The notes: generated from the letters alone by a model not told the origin. A stretch of DNA of 64,000 bases from Lachnospiraceae bacterium (GCA_024690205.1 JAILCX010000043.1:19277-83276), one strand, 5' to 3'; positions 7,776 through 17,699 are shown, counted from the first letter of the stretch. Translations and numbers: made by a program.

Positions 7776-9545
7776 ATGAAGTTAAGAAAAGTAACAGCAT
7801 TATTACTTGCAGGCGCAATGATAATGGCTTCTCTTGCAGGATGTGGAAGTCAGAGTGCTCCTGCAGCGTCCAGCTCAGGTGACGCTGCAACAACTTCGGA
7901 TGCCGGTTCATCTGATGCCGGTGCAACCGATACCGCTGCTGCTTCAACAGGAGACGGAATGGTATTTGAGATCTATGATGCTGCAGCCAACTATCAGGGA
8001 ATGCAGACAGGTTGGTTCCAGAAGGTAGTTAATGACAGATTTGGTGTAGATCTCAACATCATCGCTCCTCAGGTAGCAGGTGATGCAATCTTCCAGACAA
8101 GAGCAAGCTCAGGAAACCTTGGTGACATCGTTCTTTTGGATGCTACAGATTTCTCTGATTGCGTTAAGTCAGGACTTATCAAGGATATCAGTGCTGACCT
8201 TGGCAACTATCCAAACCTTATGAAGTTTAAGGAGCAGATCGATGTTTATAACCAGGGCCTTGAAGGAAATGCCGGTGAGATCTATGGTATTCCTACTGAA
8301 ATGATGGATACATCTCCTTCTTCTTATTCACAGGATGTTATCTATTCAAGCCCTCTTTTAAGGTGGGACCTCTACAAGGAACTTGGATGTCCTGATATCA
8401 AGGATCTTGACGGACTCCTTGATGTACTTGATCAGATGATGCAGGCTCATCCTACTAACGATGCAGGAGATCCCTGCTATCCCTTCTCTCTTTGGGCAGA
8501 CTGGGACGGCGGTGACGGAATGCTCGGTATCGCTAATGTAGTTCAGCTTACAACATGGTACGGCGAGAAGTTAAGAGGATCTATGATCCTTAAGCCCGAC
8601 GGAACATTTACTCCTCTTACAGACAAGAACGCTTCTTACTACAAGATTCTTAAATTCTTGAACACTGCTTACAGAAGAGGACTTGTTGATCCCGATTCAG
8701 GAACGCAGGATTGGAACTCTGCTTGCGCTAAGATGGGAGCAGGTCAGGTTTACCTTATGTGGTACAGCTGGCAGGTTGGTTTCTGGAACAGCCAGGACAG
8801 ACTTGAAGATGGTACAGCTTTCATCTTCATTCCTGTAGAAGATCAGAACTACTACTGTGACGCTGATGCATATTTCGGATCAGGCCGTGTATTCGGTGTA
8901 GGATCTCAGGTTGACGATGCTAAGTACCAGAAGATCATGGAATTCCTTGATTGGTACGCATCTCCAGAAGGAGCTACATTCGAGCACACAGGTATCGAAG
9001 GATTCAACTATGAAGTTAATGCTGACGGAACATACACTGCTATTAACACTAATGCTCTTATGGATAACCTTCCGGTTCCTGAAGAGTACGGCGGAGCAGG
9101 ATACAATGATGGTAATAACGCTATCAACCAGTGGATCGTAAGCTCTAACTCAATCAATCCTAACACAGGTGAAACTTACAATAAGGAATACTGGAAGTCT
9201 TGGAAAGAAGCTACTATGACTCAGATGAAGAAAGAGTGGCAGGAGAAGTTCGGTGCTGCTGAGCCTGTTGAGTGGATGAAGAAGAACAACAAGCTTGTTA
9301 TCAGCCCCAACGTTGCGATATCACTTGATTCAGATACAGCTGACATAGCAGTTATCCGTAACCAGTGTAACGAGATCGTTTGTGACTACTCTTGGAGAAT
9401 GATCTTCGTTGATGATGATGCTACATTCGATGCTACATGGGATGAAATGACAGCTCAGCTCGAAGGTAACGGATTCAAGGATCTTTGCGACTTCGATACA
9501 ACAAAGCATACAAAAGAGCTTGAAGCAAAGAACAAGTATAAATAA
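7776..9545 (+). CDS. Sugar ABC transporter substrate-binding lipoprotein (LplA-type)
   Basis: This 589-residue extracellular solute-binding protein begins with a lipoprotein signal, lipobox ASLAGC with Cys23, then an Ala/Ser/Thr/Asp-rich tether to about residue 60. It then runs through a long periplasmic-binding fold of the size typical for LplA-type oligosaccharide receptors (500-590 residues). Aromatic residues suited to sugar stacking are abundant. GGGAGG at 7762-7767 precedes the ATG. Codons are strongly biased (GCT, TAC, AAC, GGT, ATC) compared with the neighbours, pointing to very high expression. It ends the transporter part of the operon and is followed by a terminator-like hairpin. 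Confidence 0.93.
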   Translation: MKLRKVTALLLAGAMIMASLAGCGSQSAPAASSSGDAATTSDAGSSDAGATDTAAASTGDGMVFEIYDAAANYQGMQTGWFQKVVNDRFGVDLNIIAPQVAGDAIFQTRASSGNLGDIVLLDATDFSDCVKSGLIKDISADLGNYPNLMKFKEQIDVYNQGLEGNAGEIYGIPTEMMDTSPSSYSQDVIYSSPLLRWDLYKELGCPDIKDLDGLLDVLDQMMQAHPTNDAGDPCYPFSLWADWDGGDGMLGIANVVQLTTWYGEKLRGSMILKPDGTFTPLTDKNASYYKILKFLNTAYRRGLVDPDSGTQDWNSACAKMGAGQVYLMWYSWQVGFWNSQDRLEDGTAFIFIPVEDQNYYCDADAYFGSGRVFGVGSQVDDAKYQKIMEFLDWYASPEGATFEHTGIEGFNYEVNADGTYTAINTNALMDNLPVPEEYGGAGYNDGNNAINQWIVSSNSINPNTGETYNKEYWKSWKEATMTQMKKEWQEKFGAAEPVEWMKKNNKLVISPNVAISLDSDTADIAVIRNQCNEIVCDYSWRMIFVDDDATFDATWDEMTAQLEGNGFKDLCDFDTTKHTKELEAKNKYK

Positions 9546-9585
9546 AACATAATTTGTTTTACTGTGATCAGTCATTGATCTGACG

Positions 9586-9618
9586 GAGGGGAGCGGAAAT
9601 GCTCCCCTCAATTTATTA
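9586..9618 (+). terminator. Terminator or attenuator after the binding-protein gene
   Basis: A 9-bp perfect stem (GAGGGGAGC at 9586-9594 with its complement at 9601-9609) and a six-base loop are followed by AATTTATT. The weak T-tract suggests partial read-through into the GH31 gene, which shows no clear promoter of its own. Confidence 0.7.
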
Positions 9619-9639
9619 AGACACGTATTGGGTAAGCAT

Positions 9640-12039
9640 ATGTTGAAAGTAAATTCAGGTATAAGTAAAAGAATTAAGAGTATAAGGAATACCGATAAAG
9701 GGATCCTTTTTATAAGTGATGCCGCAACACTGTTTGTCGGTGCCGTGGCAGATAATATCCTGCATATACGTTACTTTGACAGCGGTTTGAAAAAGGAACC
9801 CGAAAATAAATACAGCTTTGTAGTAGCAGGCGAGATAAAGCCTGACAATATTTTTAAAGTTGAAGATAATGAAGCGGGCTATTGCCTTGATACAGGCAAT
9901 ACCGTTCTTAAAATAGATAAAGAAAACTGTGCACTTGAGTTTTTTGATAAAGATGGAAGATCACTTTTGTCATCTGACAGGGAATGTCCCTATTCACTTG
10001 ACCGATATGAATTATACAAAAATGATGACAGTGAAGTTAAAGTCGAAAAGATAAAGACGCCTGACGGTGTTAAAGAAAAGATAACATCAAATGCCAAGAT
10101 ATTCGACAGATACACATACAGGTGCAGATGTGCGTTCAGATTTGCAGATGAGCAGTTATACGGACTAGGGCAGTTTGAACACGGTTACGGATCATTAAGA
10201 GGGCAAAGGCTTTATCTTAACCAGGCAAACCGCCAGATAGTCATCCCATATATGGTATCAACATCGGGATACGGACTTTTGTTTAACATGCATTGTCCGG
10301 TGATATTTAATGATACCAATGCAGGTTCATATATCTATGCATCTGCTTTCCAGTGTATCGATTTCTATTTCGTAAACGGCGGATCAATAGCGGCGGCTCA
10401 AAAAGCATACCGTTTCCTTACTGACAAAGCAGCGATCCTTCCCAAGTGGGCATATGGTTACATGCAGTCGCAGGAACGGTATGAGACACAGGATGAGATA
10501 CTTGAAGTTGCAAATGAATATCGTAAAAAGGGAATAGGTCTGGATACGATTATCCTTGACTGGTGCTCATGGCCGGATGGCCAATGGGGTCAAAAGACCA
10601 TGGAAAAAGATCGTTTTCCGGATCCTAGGGAGATGGTTAAACGGCTTCATGAGATGGATGTGCATTTCATGATATCTATATGGCCAAATATGAACGAATG
10701 CACCGACAATTACAAAGAGTTTAAAAAGAACGACCTGCTCCTTAACCGCTCGGATGTATATAACGCCTTTTCCGATAAAGCAAGAGCGCTTTACTGGAAA
10801 CAGACGAATGAAGGACTTTATCGTTACGGCATTGATGCATGGTGGTGCGATAACTCAGAACCCATGGATCCTTCTTGGACAATGACGGAAAGGCCCGAAC
10901 CTTCAAGACTTTTTGCCGAATACATCAATGAAACATCAGATCATATGGATGTTGAGTACTCAAATACCTTTGCGTATTTCCATGCATTGGGCGTTTATGA
11001 AGGACAAAGGAGTGAGAACGCTCACATAATAAACGAAAAGAAAAAAGATCCCGTTCTTTGGGACAAGAGACTTTTAAACCTTACAAGGAGCGCTTATCTC
11101 GGCTCACAGAAATTCGGTACGGTTATGTGGTCAGGAGATATAGATGCTAAGTGGTCGGTTCTTAGAAAACAGATAGCTGCAGGGCTTAATTTCTGTGCAT
11201 CAGGCATGCCTTACTGGACACTTGATATCGGTGCGTTCTTTATAAAGCACGGAGATTACTGGTACTGGAACGGGGAATACGATAAGGGCTTTGACGATGA
11301 GGCATATAAGGAGCTTTTTGTAAGATGGTACTGGTACGGGGCGTTTCTTCCCGTATTCAGGGGACATGGTACCGACATAAGAAGAGAACTCTGGCATTGC
11401 AAGAATTCGGACAGGTCTTATTATGATTCGCTCTTAAAGGCTAACCGCCTTCGTTATGAGCTTTTTTACTACATCTATTCTTATGCCGGAAGGATATATG
11501 CCTGTGATGAGACGCTGATGAATCCCCTTGCAGTTGATTTTTGTCACGATGAAAAAGCATGTCAGATATTTGACCAGTATATGTTCGGACATGAGATCAT
11601 GGTATGTCCCGTATATGAACCTATCGAAAAAGGAAAGGATACGGTTAAAAGAAAGGTTTATCTTCCTTCGGGAACATGTTGGTATGATTATTTTACATCC
11701 TGCAGATTTGCGGGAGGCCAGTATATAACCGTGGAAGTTCCGATCGATTCTATCCCTGTATTTGTAAGGGACGGTTCGCTTATTCCCATTGCAAAATGTG
11801 ACGGTTCAAGGGATCTTTCGACAGCGTCATTATCTAAGGATATAAGCGTTAATGTTTATGGCAACGGAGAAAGAGGATTCATCCTTTATGATGACGAGGG
11901 TGACGGATACGCATATGAAAGCGGACACTACCTGTTAAAGAAGATAGAATACGATAATGCCGCTTCGGTTCTTTCCGAAAAGATCCTAAACGACGGATAC
12001 TCATCTGATATAAGGATAACGGAAATAAACTTGATTTAA
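9640..12039 (+). CDS. Glycoside hydrolase family 31 (alpha-xylosidase/alpha-glucosidase type)
   Basis: This intracellular enzyme of about 799 residues has no signal peptide. It has an N-terminal beta-sandwich, then a GH31 barrel with DWCSWPDGQWG, the nucleophile in WWCDNSEP (Asp404 from this start) and the acid/base in MWSGDIDAKW (Asp500), then C-terminal beta domains. The W-x-D-x-S-E-P form of the nucleophile motif resembles alpha-xylosidases and related enzymes rather than plain maltases, so hydrolysis of an imported alpha-linked oligosaccharide is likely. An in-frame TTG at 9628 is possible, but the ATG at 9640 has the better start context. Position behind the transporter and near the uronate genes suggests a substrate from glucurono- or xyloglucan-type hemicellulose; exact specificity is unproven. 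Confidence 0.9.
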   Translation: MLKVNSGISKRIKSIRNTDKGILFISDAATLFVGAVADNILHIRYFDSGLKKEPENKYSFVVAGEIKPDNIFKVEDNEAGYCLDTGNTVLKIDKENCALEFFDKDGRSLLSSDRECPYSLDRYELYKNDDSEVKVEKIKTPDGVKEKITSNAKIFDRYTYRCRCAFRFADEQLYGLGQFEHGYGSLRGQRLYLNQANRQIVIPYMVSTSGYGLLFNMHCPVIFNDTNAGSYIYASAFQCIDFYFVNGGSIAAAQKAYRFLTDKAAILPKWAYGYMQSQERYETQDEILEVANEYRKKGIGLDTIILDWCSWPDGQWGQKTMEKDRFPDPREMVKRLHEMDVHFMISIWPNMNECTDNYKEFKKNDLLLNRSDVYNAFSDKARALYWKQTNEGLYRYGIDAWWCDNSEPMDPSWTMTERPEPSRLFAEYINETSDHMDVEYSNTFAYFHALGVYEGQRSENAHIINEKKKDPVLWDKRLLNLTRSAYLGSQKFGTVMWSGDIDAKWSVLRKQIAAGLNFCASGMPYWTLDIGAFFIKHGDYWYWNGEYDKGFDDEAYKELFVRWYWYGAFLPVFRGHGTDIRRELWHCKNSDRSYYDSLLKANRLRYELFYYIYSYAGRIYACDETLMNPLAVDFCHDEKACQIFDQYMFGHEIMVCPVYEPIEKGKDTVKRKVYLPSGTCWYDYFTSCRFAGGQYITVEVPIDSIPVFVRDGSLIPIAKCDGSRDLSTASLSKDISVNVYGNGERGFILYDDEGDGYAYESGHYLLKKIEYDNAASVLSEKILNDGYSSDIRITEINLI

Positions 12040-12066
12040 AGGCCTTTTAGTGCGAAAATAAGGTCT

Positions 12067-12960
12067 ATGGGTAAGAAGTTTTTAGGAGTTGCACTCATAC
12101 TGTCTCTGGTGTTCGCGATGATGCAGACGGGTATCATGTCTGTTGCGGCGCCGACACCTGCGCCCACGCCCGCTTCTGTCAATTCACAGGGCAAGACTGT
12201 AGAAGAACAGCTTCTTGATTATTATAATGCCCTTGCCGTTCAGGAAACGGCCAAGGGACACAAAAAAGCCGCAGAAGAAGCCAAAAAGAAGGCCGAAGAG
12301 TATGCGGCTATTGTTAATTCGCAAAAAAAGGGAAGTAATATACCCGGGCAGACACTTCAAACGCCCAAAAAGAGCGTGCTAGATGTGGCAACAACTTATT
12401 ATGATGCCGGAAACGGATGGTCACAATCATCTGACGGCAATACATTTAAACATAACAAAACAGGAGAGATCTATTACAGTTATAAAGGTCTGACTACGGA
12501 CTACCCGGAATTCGGCAGGTTTGTCTATACCGGTGATACATGTAAGGTTATGGTAACCGCATGCTGTGAGAGGCTTTCAAGATACAGCATCCTGACCTAT
12601 GATCAGGCCTGTGAAAAGATGAAATCCGAGGGATATGTGTTAAGAAGCGCGGATAAAAAGCTTCTTATCCAGTGGGTCGATCCCGGTGTTACGCATGTGA
12701 GATTTACCCATAATGCGATGACGTGCATATTTGAAAGAGACTATTCAATGGCACAGTTATCAACGCCTTCCGAGTACTACGGAACTAATTACGGAGTAAC
12801 GCCGACTCCTTCGGCAACTCCTTATCCGGTAGATGCAACACCTTCAACGGATCCTACGGCAACTCCTTATCCTACGGGGTATGTAACGCCTACGCCTTCC
12901 GCAACACCAACGTCTACACCTTATCAGGTAGAGGATGCGGAAAAATACAGAGTGAATTAA
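12067..12960 (+). CDS. Secreted protein with coiled coil and Pro/Thr-rich tail, function unknown
   Basis: This 297-residue protein has a Sec signal peptide (residues 1-29, ending SVAAP) and a short Ala/Pro/Thr spacer. A charged Ala/Lys/Glu helix follows (KAAEEAKKKAEEYAAI, about residues 74-89), then a globular domain (about 105-245) rich in aromatic residues and three cysteines. The C-terminal 50 residues are repetitive and Pro/Thr-rich (TPTPSATPYP-type repeats), like wall-spanning linkers. There is no LPXTG motif or terminal membrane helix, so attachment to the cell is unclear. I do not recognise the core domain. It lies 27 bases after the GH31 gene and 16 before the kinase gene, so it may be co-transcribed with both. 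Confidence 0.7.
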   Translation: MGKKFLGVALILSLVFAMMQTGIMSVAAPTPAPTPASVNSQGKTVEEQLLDYYNALAVQETAKGHKKAAEEAKKKAEEYAAIVNSQKKGSNIPGQTLQTPKKSVLDVATTYYDAGNGWSQSSDGNTFKHNKTGEIYYSYKGLTTDYPEFGRFVYTGDTCKVMVTACCERLSRYSILTYDQACEKMKSEGYVLRSADKKLLIQWVDPGVTHVRFTHNAMTCIFERDYSMAQLSTPSEYYGTNYGVTPTPSATPYPVDATPSTDPTATPYPTGYVTPTPSATPTSTPYQVEDAEKYRVN

Positions 12961-12976
12961 AGTTTAGGAAACATAT

Positions 12977-14314
12977 ATGCTTTTAGTACTTGTTATTGTC
13001 TTATCAATATTGCTCGTTGCTTCTTTGGCAGTTATTTTTTGCATTAAAAGGAACAGCGCGAAGCAAAATGAAGATCTGCAAAGTCAGCTTGAAGATACAA
13101 AGGAAAAACTTCAGGAAGCCTTATCAATGGCCAATGCTACCTCGGATGCCAGAGATCTTTTTATCAAAAATATTTCTTATGACGTCAGAACTCCGTTAAA
13201 TTCCATTATCGGGTTTACATCGCTTGCAAAAAAGAACTCCGAAGATCCTCAAAAGGTCAGGGAGTATCTTGGCAAAGTCGATATCTCATCGGAATCATTG
13301 CTGAATCTTTTTAATAATATCCTTGATGTGAGTAGGATTGAGTCGGGTCGCGCCATTTTAACCGATGAGCCCAATGATATCCGAAAGATAATAAGCCGGG
13401 TAGAAGAAAGGATCATGCCCGATATAAGGCTTAATTCGCAGATATATACATCTGACTGCTCCGGAATAAGTGAAAATACTGTCATGTGTGATGCTCATGC
13501 AATATTGGAGATTCTTAATAACATTTTGGGAAATGCGGTAAAGTTCACTCCCGAATGCGGCAGGATCAATCTTACGGTAAGCCAGAAGAACAGCCATGAT
13601 AATGATTACATCAATCATGTATTTAAGATCACCGATTCCGGTATCGGAATGTCGGAAGAATTTAAAAAGAAGCTGTTCCTTCCCTTCGAAAAAGATGAAA
13701 AAGCCAAAAAGAACGGTATTTCAGGCTCCGGACTCGGACTTCATATAACTAAAAATCTCGTTGATATGCTTGGCGGTTCCATAGAAGTCAGTTCAAAAGA
13801 TCTGATGGGCACGGAAGTGGTTGTTGAACTTCCGTTAAGAAAGTGCAATAAAGATGCTTTATCCGAAAAGCCTTCAACATCCGGTGATAACAATGAAGCC
13901 GGAAAGGCTGAGGTAAAGGTTTCGGGCAGAACGAAAAAGATATTGCTTGTTGAGGATAATGACCTTAACAGGGAACTTGCTCATGAGATCCTTTCCGAGC
14001 AGGGATACGATGTTGTTACCGCAATAAACGGTAAAGAAGCGCTTGATGCTGTCATATCTTCGGGAGAAGGTGAATACGACCTTGTCCTTATGGACATACA
14101 GATGCCCGTGATGGATGGCATTGAGGCTACGGAAAAGATCAGAAAACTGGAGGATCCAAAGAAGAATTCGATCCCCATTCTGGCAATGAGCGCAAATGTA
14201 TTTGAAAACAATACAGAGGTTGTTAAAAATGCCGGAATGAACGGCTTCCTTTCAAAGCCGATCGATGTATCGAAATTAGCAGATTCTTTAAAAGAACATA
14301 TAAAAGATGAGTGA
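12977..14314 (+). CDS. Hybrid histidine kinase-like protein lacking the phosphoacceptor His
   Basis: This 445-residue protein has one N-terminal membrane helix (residues 2-23), a short coiled coil (30-55), a HisKA-type dimerisation helix, an ATPase domain (about 155-285) and a receiver domain (about 315-440). The ATPase has its N box (ILNNILGNAVKF), G1 (DSGIGMS) and G2 (GSGLGLHI), so ATP binding looks intact. The receiver has VLMDIQMPVMDG and the usual Thr/Ser and Lys positions. At the H box, where S-H-E-I-R-T-P is expected, the protein reads SYDVRTPLN: Tyr68 (codon TAT 13178-13180) replaces the phosphorylated His. No extracellular sensor domain is present. It may act as a pseudokinase, phosphatase or partner of another kinase. 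Confidence 0.88.
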   Translation: MLLVLVIVLSILLVASLAVIFCIKRNSAKQNEDLQSQLEDTKEKLQEALSMANATSDARDLFIKNISYDVRTPLNSIIGFTSLAKKNSEDPQKVREYLGKVDISSESLLNLFNNILDVSRIESGRAILTDEPNDIRKIISRVEERIMPDIRLNSQIYTSDCSGISENTVMCDAHAILEILNNILGNAVKFTPECGRINLTVSQKNSHDNDYINHVFKITDSGIGMSEEFKKKLFLPFEKDEKAKKNGISGSGLGLHITKNLVDMLGGSIEVSSKDLMGTEVVVELPLRKCNKDALSEKPSTSGDNNEAGKAEVKVSGRTKKILLVEDNDLNRELAHEILSEQGYDVVTAINGKEALDAVISSGEGEYDLVLMDIQMPVMDGIEATEKIRKLEDPKKNSIPILAMSANVFENNTEVVKNAGMNGFLSKPIDVSKLADSLKEHIKDE

Positions 14315-15941
14315 AACTAGAAAGAACAACCTGGTGATCCAGGCGGGGATACTTGCTACTGCGGGTATCGTGGTCCGCATCATAGGTCTTTTATATAACA
14401 CACCGCTCGTTCATATCATAAAGGATGAAGGATTCGGGTATTATGACAGCGCATATGCTGCTTACAGCATAGTGCTTCTTATTTCGTCTTATTCGATACC
14501 TTCCGCCGTATCAAAGGTGATGGCCGAACGACTGGCCAGGAAGGAGTACAAAAATGCCTACAGGGTGTTTGTGTGCTCCCTTATTTATGTTACGGTGGTC
14601 GGAATTATCGCATCTTTATTTGTGTTTTTCGGAGCCGGGATCCTGGTAAAGCTTGAAAGCGCTATCCTTCCTTTAAAGATCCTTGCGCCTACCATCTTTT
14701 TCAGCGGTATCCTTGGAGTCTTCAGGGGCTTTTTCCAGGCTCAGAACACCATGGTACCTACATCTGTTTCCCAGGTCATAGAACAGGTCTTTAATGCCGG
14801 ATTCAGCGTGCTTATGGCATACATCCTCGTAAAGGCGGCAACCGGTAAGGGAGCAACATATGTGGCTTCGATGGGTGCTGCAGGCTCTACCATAGGAACC
14901 GGAATGGGTGTCCTTTCAGCGCTTATATTTATCCTCATCATATATTTTTATAACAGGGATAATGTGAAAAGGCGTGTTGATTCGGATAATACCGGAAGCG
15001 TTATGTCCTATGGAATGATCTTCCTAACGATATTGCAGGTCGTAACACCCTTTATCATAAGCACAGGCGTATATAATCTTAATAATTTCCTTGATAAGAC
15101 CGTGTATCAGGTCGTTATGCTAAGGTACCATCAGGTCGGGGAATCGCTCATTGCGTTTGATCTTTCCGCAATGGCAAAGGGTACAAAGATCGCAAACATT
15201 CCGATAGCCATGGCATCTGCGATGGCAACGACGCTTATCCCAAAGCTTTCATTCCATGCGGCAAGCAACGATTCCGATAATATCCGTGAGACCATAGCAA
15301 AAGCCACAAGAGTCACTATGTATATTTCAATTCCCGCGGCAATGGGAATAGGAGTGCTCTCAAAAGCCATAATGCGTCTTATATTCCCACAGCCTGAGTC
15401 ACTTGACCTTTCTTCTCATATGCTTATAATCCTTGCAATCACGGTCATGCTCTACGGCCTTTCGACAATTACCCAGGCAGTTTTGCAATCTGTCGGAAAG
15501 ATGAGTACGCCGATCATAAACGCGGCGATATCCATAGTGATACATGTAGCGATAATGGTGATCGCGATGCGTATTGTCCCTTCCGAGTATTGCATTTACG
15601 TTTATGCGGGAGTGACGATCATTTACTCACTCTGCCTTTGCATACTGAACGGGCTTTCGGTTAAGAAATATCTCGGATATGTACAGGAGACCGACAAGAC
15701 ATTCATACGCCCTTTAATCTGTGCGATAGTCATGGGACTGCTTACGGGAAGTATATATTACGTTCTCTATCTTACAGTCAAGATCAATATCATCGCACTT
15801 GTGGTCGCACTCTTTACCGGAGTGTTCTCATACTTTGTGCTTTCGATAAAATGGCAGGTTCTGGGAGAAGATGAGCTTCTGACTCTTCCGAAAGGAAAGA
15901 CGCTGCTTAAGATAGCAAAAAAGTTAAGGCTTATAAAGTAA
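14307..15941 (+). CDS. Polysaccharide/lipid-II-type flippase (SpoVB/MurJ-like MOP superfamily)
   Basis: This 544-residue integral membrane protein has about 14 hydrophobic helices and the organisation of the multidrug/oligosaccharide-lipid/polysaccharide (MOP) exporters. It opens with a basic cytoplasmic stretch then GILATAGIVVRIIGLLYNTP, close to SpoVB-like flippases of Clostridia, and contains FRGFFQAQNTMVPTSVSQVIEQ. Such proteins move undecaprenyl-linked intermediates across the membrane for wall or capsule synthesis. The start overlaps the kinase gene by eight bases. It runs tail to tail with rqcH, leaving only two bases between stops. Confidence 0.88.
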   Translation: MSETRKNNLVIQAGILATAGIVVRIIGLLYNTPLVHIIKDEGFGYYDSAYAAYSIVLLISSYSIPSAVSKVMAERLARKEYKNAYRVFVCSLIYVTVVGIIASLFVFFGAGILVKLESAILPLKILAPTIFFSGILGVFRGFFQAQNTMVPTSVSQVIEQVFNAGFSVLMAYILVKAATGKGATYVASMGAAGSTIGTGMGVLSALIFILIIYFYNRDNVKRRVDSDNTGSVMSYGMIFLTILQVVTPFIISTGVYNLNNFLDKTVYQVVMLRYHQVGESLIAFDLSAMAKGTKIANIPIAMASAMATTLIPKLSFHAASNDSDNIRETIAKATRVTMYISIPAAMGIGVLSKAIMRLIFPQPESLDLSSHMLIILAITVMLYGLSTITQAVLQSVGKMSTPIINAAISIVIHVAIMVIAMRIVPSEYCIYVYAGVTIIYSLCLCILNGLSVKKYLGYVQETDKTFIRPLICAIVMGLLTGSIYYVLYLTVKINIIALVVALFTGVFSYFVLSIKWQVLGEDELLTLPKGKTLLKIAKKLRLIK

Positions 15942-15943
15942 GA

Positions 15944-17665
15944 CTATTTATCACTTAATAAAGTAAGTGATGATATATCTGAATCTATAAGCATGGAATA
16001 ATTGGTATAATATACGACAAATCCGGGTTTTGAACCGTTCGGATGCTTGACTTCTTTTCTTCTTACGTAATCGACTTCGATCTTTGAATTACCTTTAGCT
16101 TTTGAATAATGTGCCGCAAGTCTTGCAGCGTCTTCAAATACGCTGTCGGGAAGTTCCCTGCCTTCCGTTTTTACTATGACATGCGAACCGGGGATCTTTT
16201 TGGCATGGAACCACCAGTCATTACCGTTAGCGAGGTTAAAGGTTATATCTTCGTTCTGGATATTGTTTTTGCCGACATAGATATGAAAGCCCTCTTTTGT
16301 TACATAGTGAAGGGGCTTTGAAACGAAGCGTTCTTTTTTCTTTGAAGAAGAATGCTTTTTAATATAACCGCATTCGGTAAGCTCCGATTTTATCTGTAAA
16401 AGATCATCCTCCGTAAGGGCTATATCTATGGCATTCTGGATAGTCTCAAGATATTCGATCTCGCCTGCTGCTTCATCAAGAAGCGTTTTTGCGGCTTCTT
16501 CGGTCCTTTTGAGCTTGTTGTAGCGTTCAAAGTATTTCTTGGCATTATCGGTTGCGCTAAGATCGGGATCAAGAGTTATAACTTCACTCTTTCCCGTATA
16601 ATAGTTTTCAACTTCTATCGATCTGTCACCGGGCTTTGCGTTGTATCCGTATGTGTTAAGGAGTTCGCCCCATACACGGAACCTGTCTTTTTTATCCGGA
16701 TCTTCAAGCTGCTTTTTGTGGATATCGTATTTTTTTATCTCTTTTTCAAGAAGCTGGCTTACGATCCTCCTTAAGTCGGATGATTTTTGAAGTATCCTTG
16801 AGCGTATTTCCTTATCGCGGTAATAGTCTATAAGAAGAGTACTTACGGATGAATACTCCTTAAAATCTTTGAATCCGCATGAACCGGGAAGAACGAAACT
16901 GTATTCAAAAGGGATGCCGTTTTCGTAAAGCACCTTCGGATCAAAATCATTTTCGGCCACCTTTTTCATAACTGCACTAAAAACATCATACAGCGCCTTG
17001 ATATCACGAGATGAAATAAAGTCCGACGAAGATACGATGCTTTCTGCAATAAAAGGAGAGATACCGCAATAGATTTTAAGAATCTCTTTTGCAGGCTCCG
17101 CATTCTGCGGATCTATCTTTAATGAGAATTCTTCAAATGAAGTATTTAAAGGATCCGATCTTTTCAAAGACTCGGGTATAAAGTATTCCCTGCCGGGCAA
17201 CACCTCACGGACCGAACTTATGCCTGGACCTATATGCTTTATGGCATCAATGATAACGTTATTTTCATCAACAAAAATGATGTTTGAATGTTTGCCCATA
17301 AGCTCGATCATGAGCTTTTTTTGACGAAGGTCACCCATCTCATCAAGGTGCTCTATATCTATCCTTATTATCCTTTCCAAAGAGGGCTGTGATATCGAAA
17401 CGATCCTTCCGTTCTGTATATGCTTACGAAGGAGCATACAGAAATTCGGAGCTGTCATGGGGCTTTGCTTGTTATCATCAAAAAGGCATACCAAAGGAAG
17501 CGAAGGATTTGCGCTTATCTGTAAACGGAAAGTATCAGATCCGTTCTTGATGGTAAGCAAAAGTTCGTCGCTTTCAGGCTGGGCGATCTTATAGATCCTG
17601 CCCGAAATAAGATGATCATTAAGTTCCGAAACGATAGCTCTAATCGTTATTCCGTCAAAAGCCAT
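15944..17665 (-). CDS. rqcH: Ribosome quality control protein RqcH (NFACT family, Rqc2/NEMF homologue)
   Basis: This 573-residue protein spans NFACT-N, a middle coiled coil and a C-terminal NFACT-R domain (DITFNLANGNDWWFHAKKIP, GSHVIVK). It binds stalled 50S-peptidyl-tRNA complexes and recruits alanyl-tRNA for C-terminal alanine tailing. The N-terminus MAFDGITIRAIVSEL matches the family when ATG 17663-17665 is used instead of TTG six bases upstream. The DR pair needed in B. subtilis RqcH (D97/R98) is E97-R98 here, a conservative change. A -10 element ends exactly seven bases before this ATG and no ribosome site is visible, so the message may be leaderless. A short inverted repeat at 15951-15970 overlaps the gene end and could terminate transcription. 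Confidence 0.93.
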   Translation of the reverse strand: MAFDGITIRAIVSELNDHLISGRIYKIAQPESDELLLTIKNGSDTFRLQISANPSLPLVCLFDDNKQSPMTAPNFCMLLRKHIQNGRIVSISQPSLERIIRIDIEHLDEMGDLRQKKLMIELMGKHSNIIFVDENNVIIDAIKHIGPGISSVREVLPGREYFIPESLKRSDPLNTSFEEFSLKIDPQNAEPAKEILKIYCGISPFIAESIVSSSDFISSRDIKALYDVFSAVMKKVAENDFDPKVLYENGIPFEYSFVLPGSCGFKDFKEYSSVSTLLIDYYRDKEIRSRILQKSSDLRRIVSQLLEKEIKKYDIHKKQLEDPDKKDRFRVWGELLNTYGYNAKPGDRSIEVENYYTGKSEVITLDPDLSATDNAKKYFERYNKLKRTEEAAKTLLDEAAGEIEYLETIQNAIDIALTEDDLLQIKSELTECGYIKKHSSSKKKERFVSKPLHYVTKEGFHIYVGKNNIQNEDITFNLANGNDWWFHAKKIPGSHVIVKTEGRELPDSVFEDAARLAAHYSKAKGNSKIEVDYVRRKEVKHPNGSKPGFVVYYTNYSMLIDSDISSLTLLSDK

Positions 17666-17671
17666 AGGCAA

Positions 17672-17699
17672 AGTATAGCATATATGAATTTCATTGCAA
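17672..17699 (-). promoter_or_regulatory. Promoter of rqcH (minus strand), probably giving a leaderless mRNA
   Basis: Read on the minus strand, TTGCAA (17694-17699) and TATACT (17672-17677) are separated by 16 bp. The first base of the rqcH ATG is the seventh base after the -10 element, where transcription would start. TTGCAA is its own complement and also serves the divergent promoter. Confidence 0.65.
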
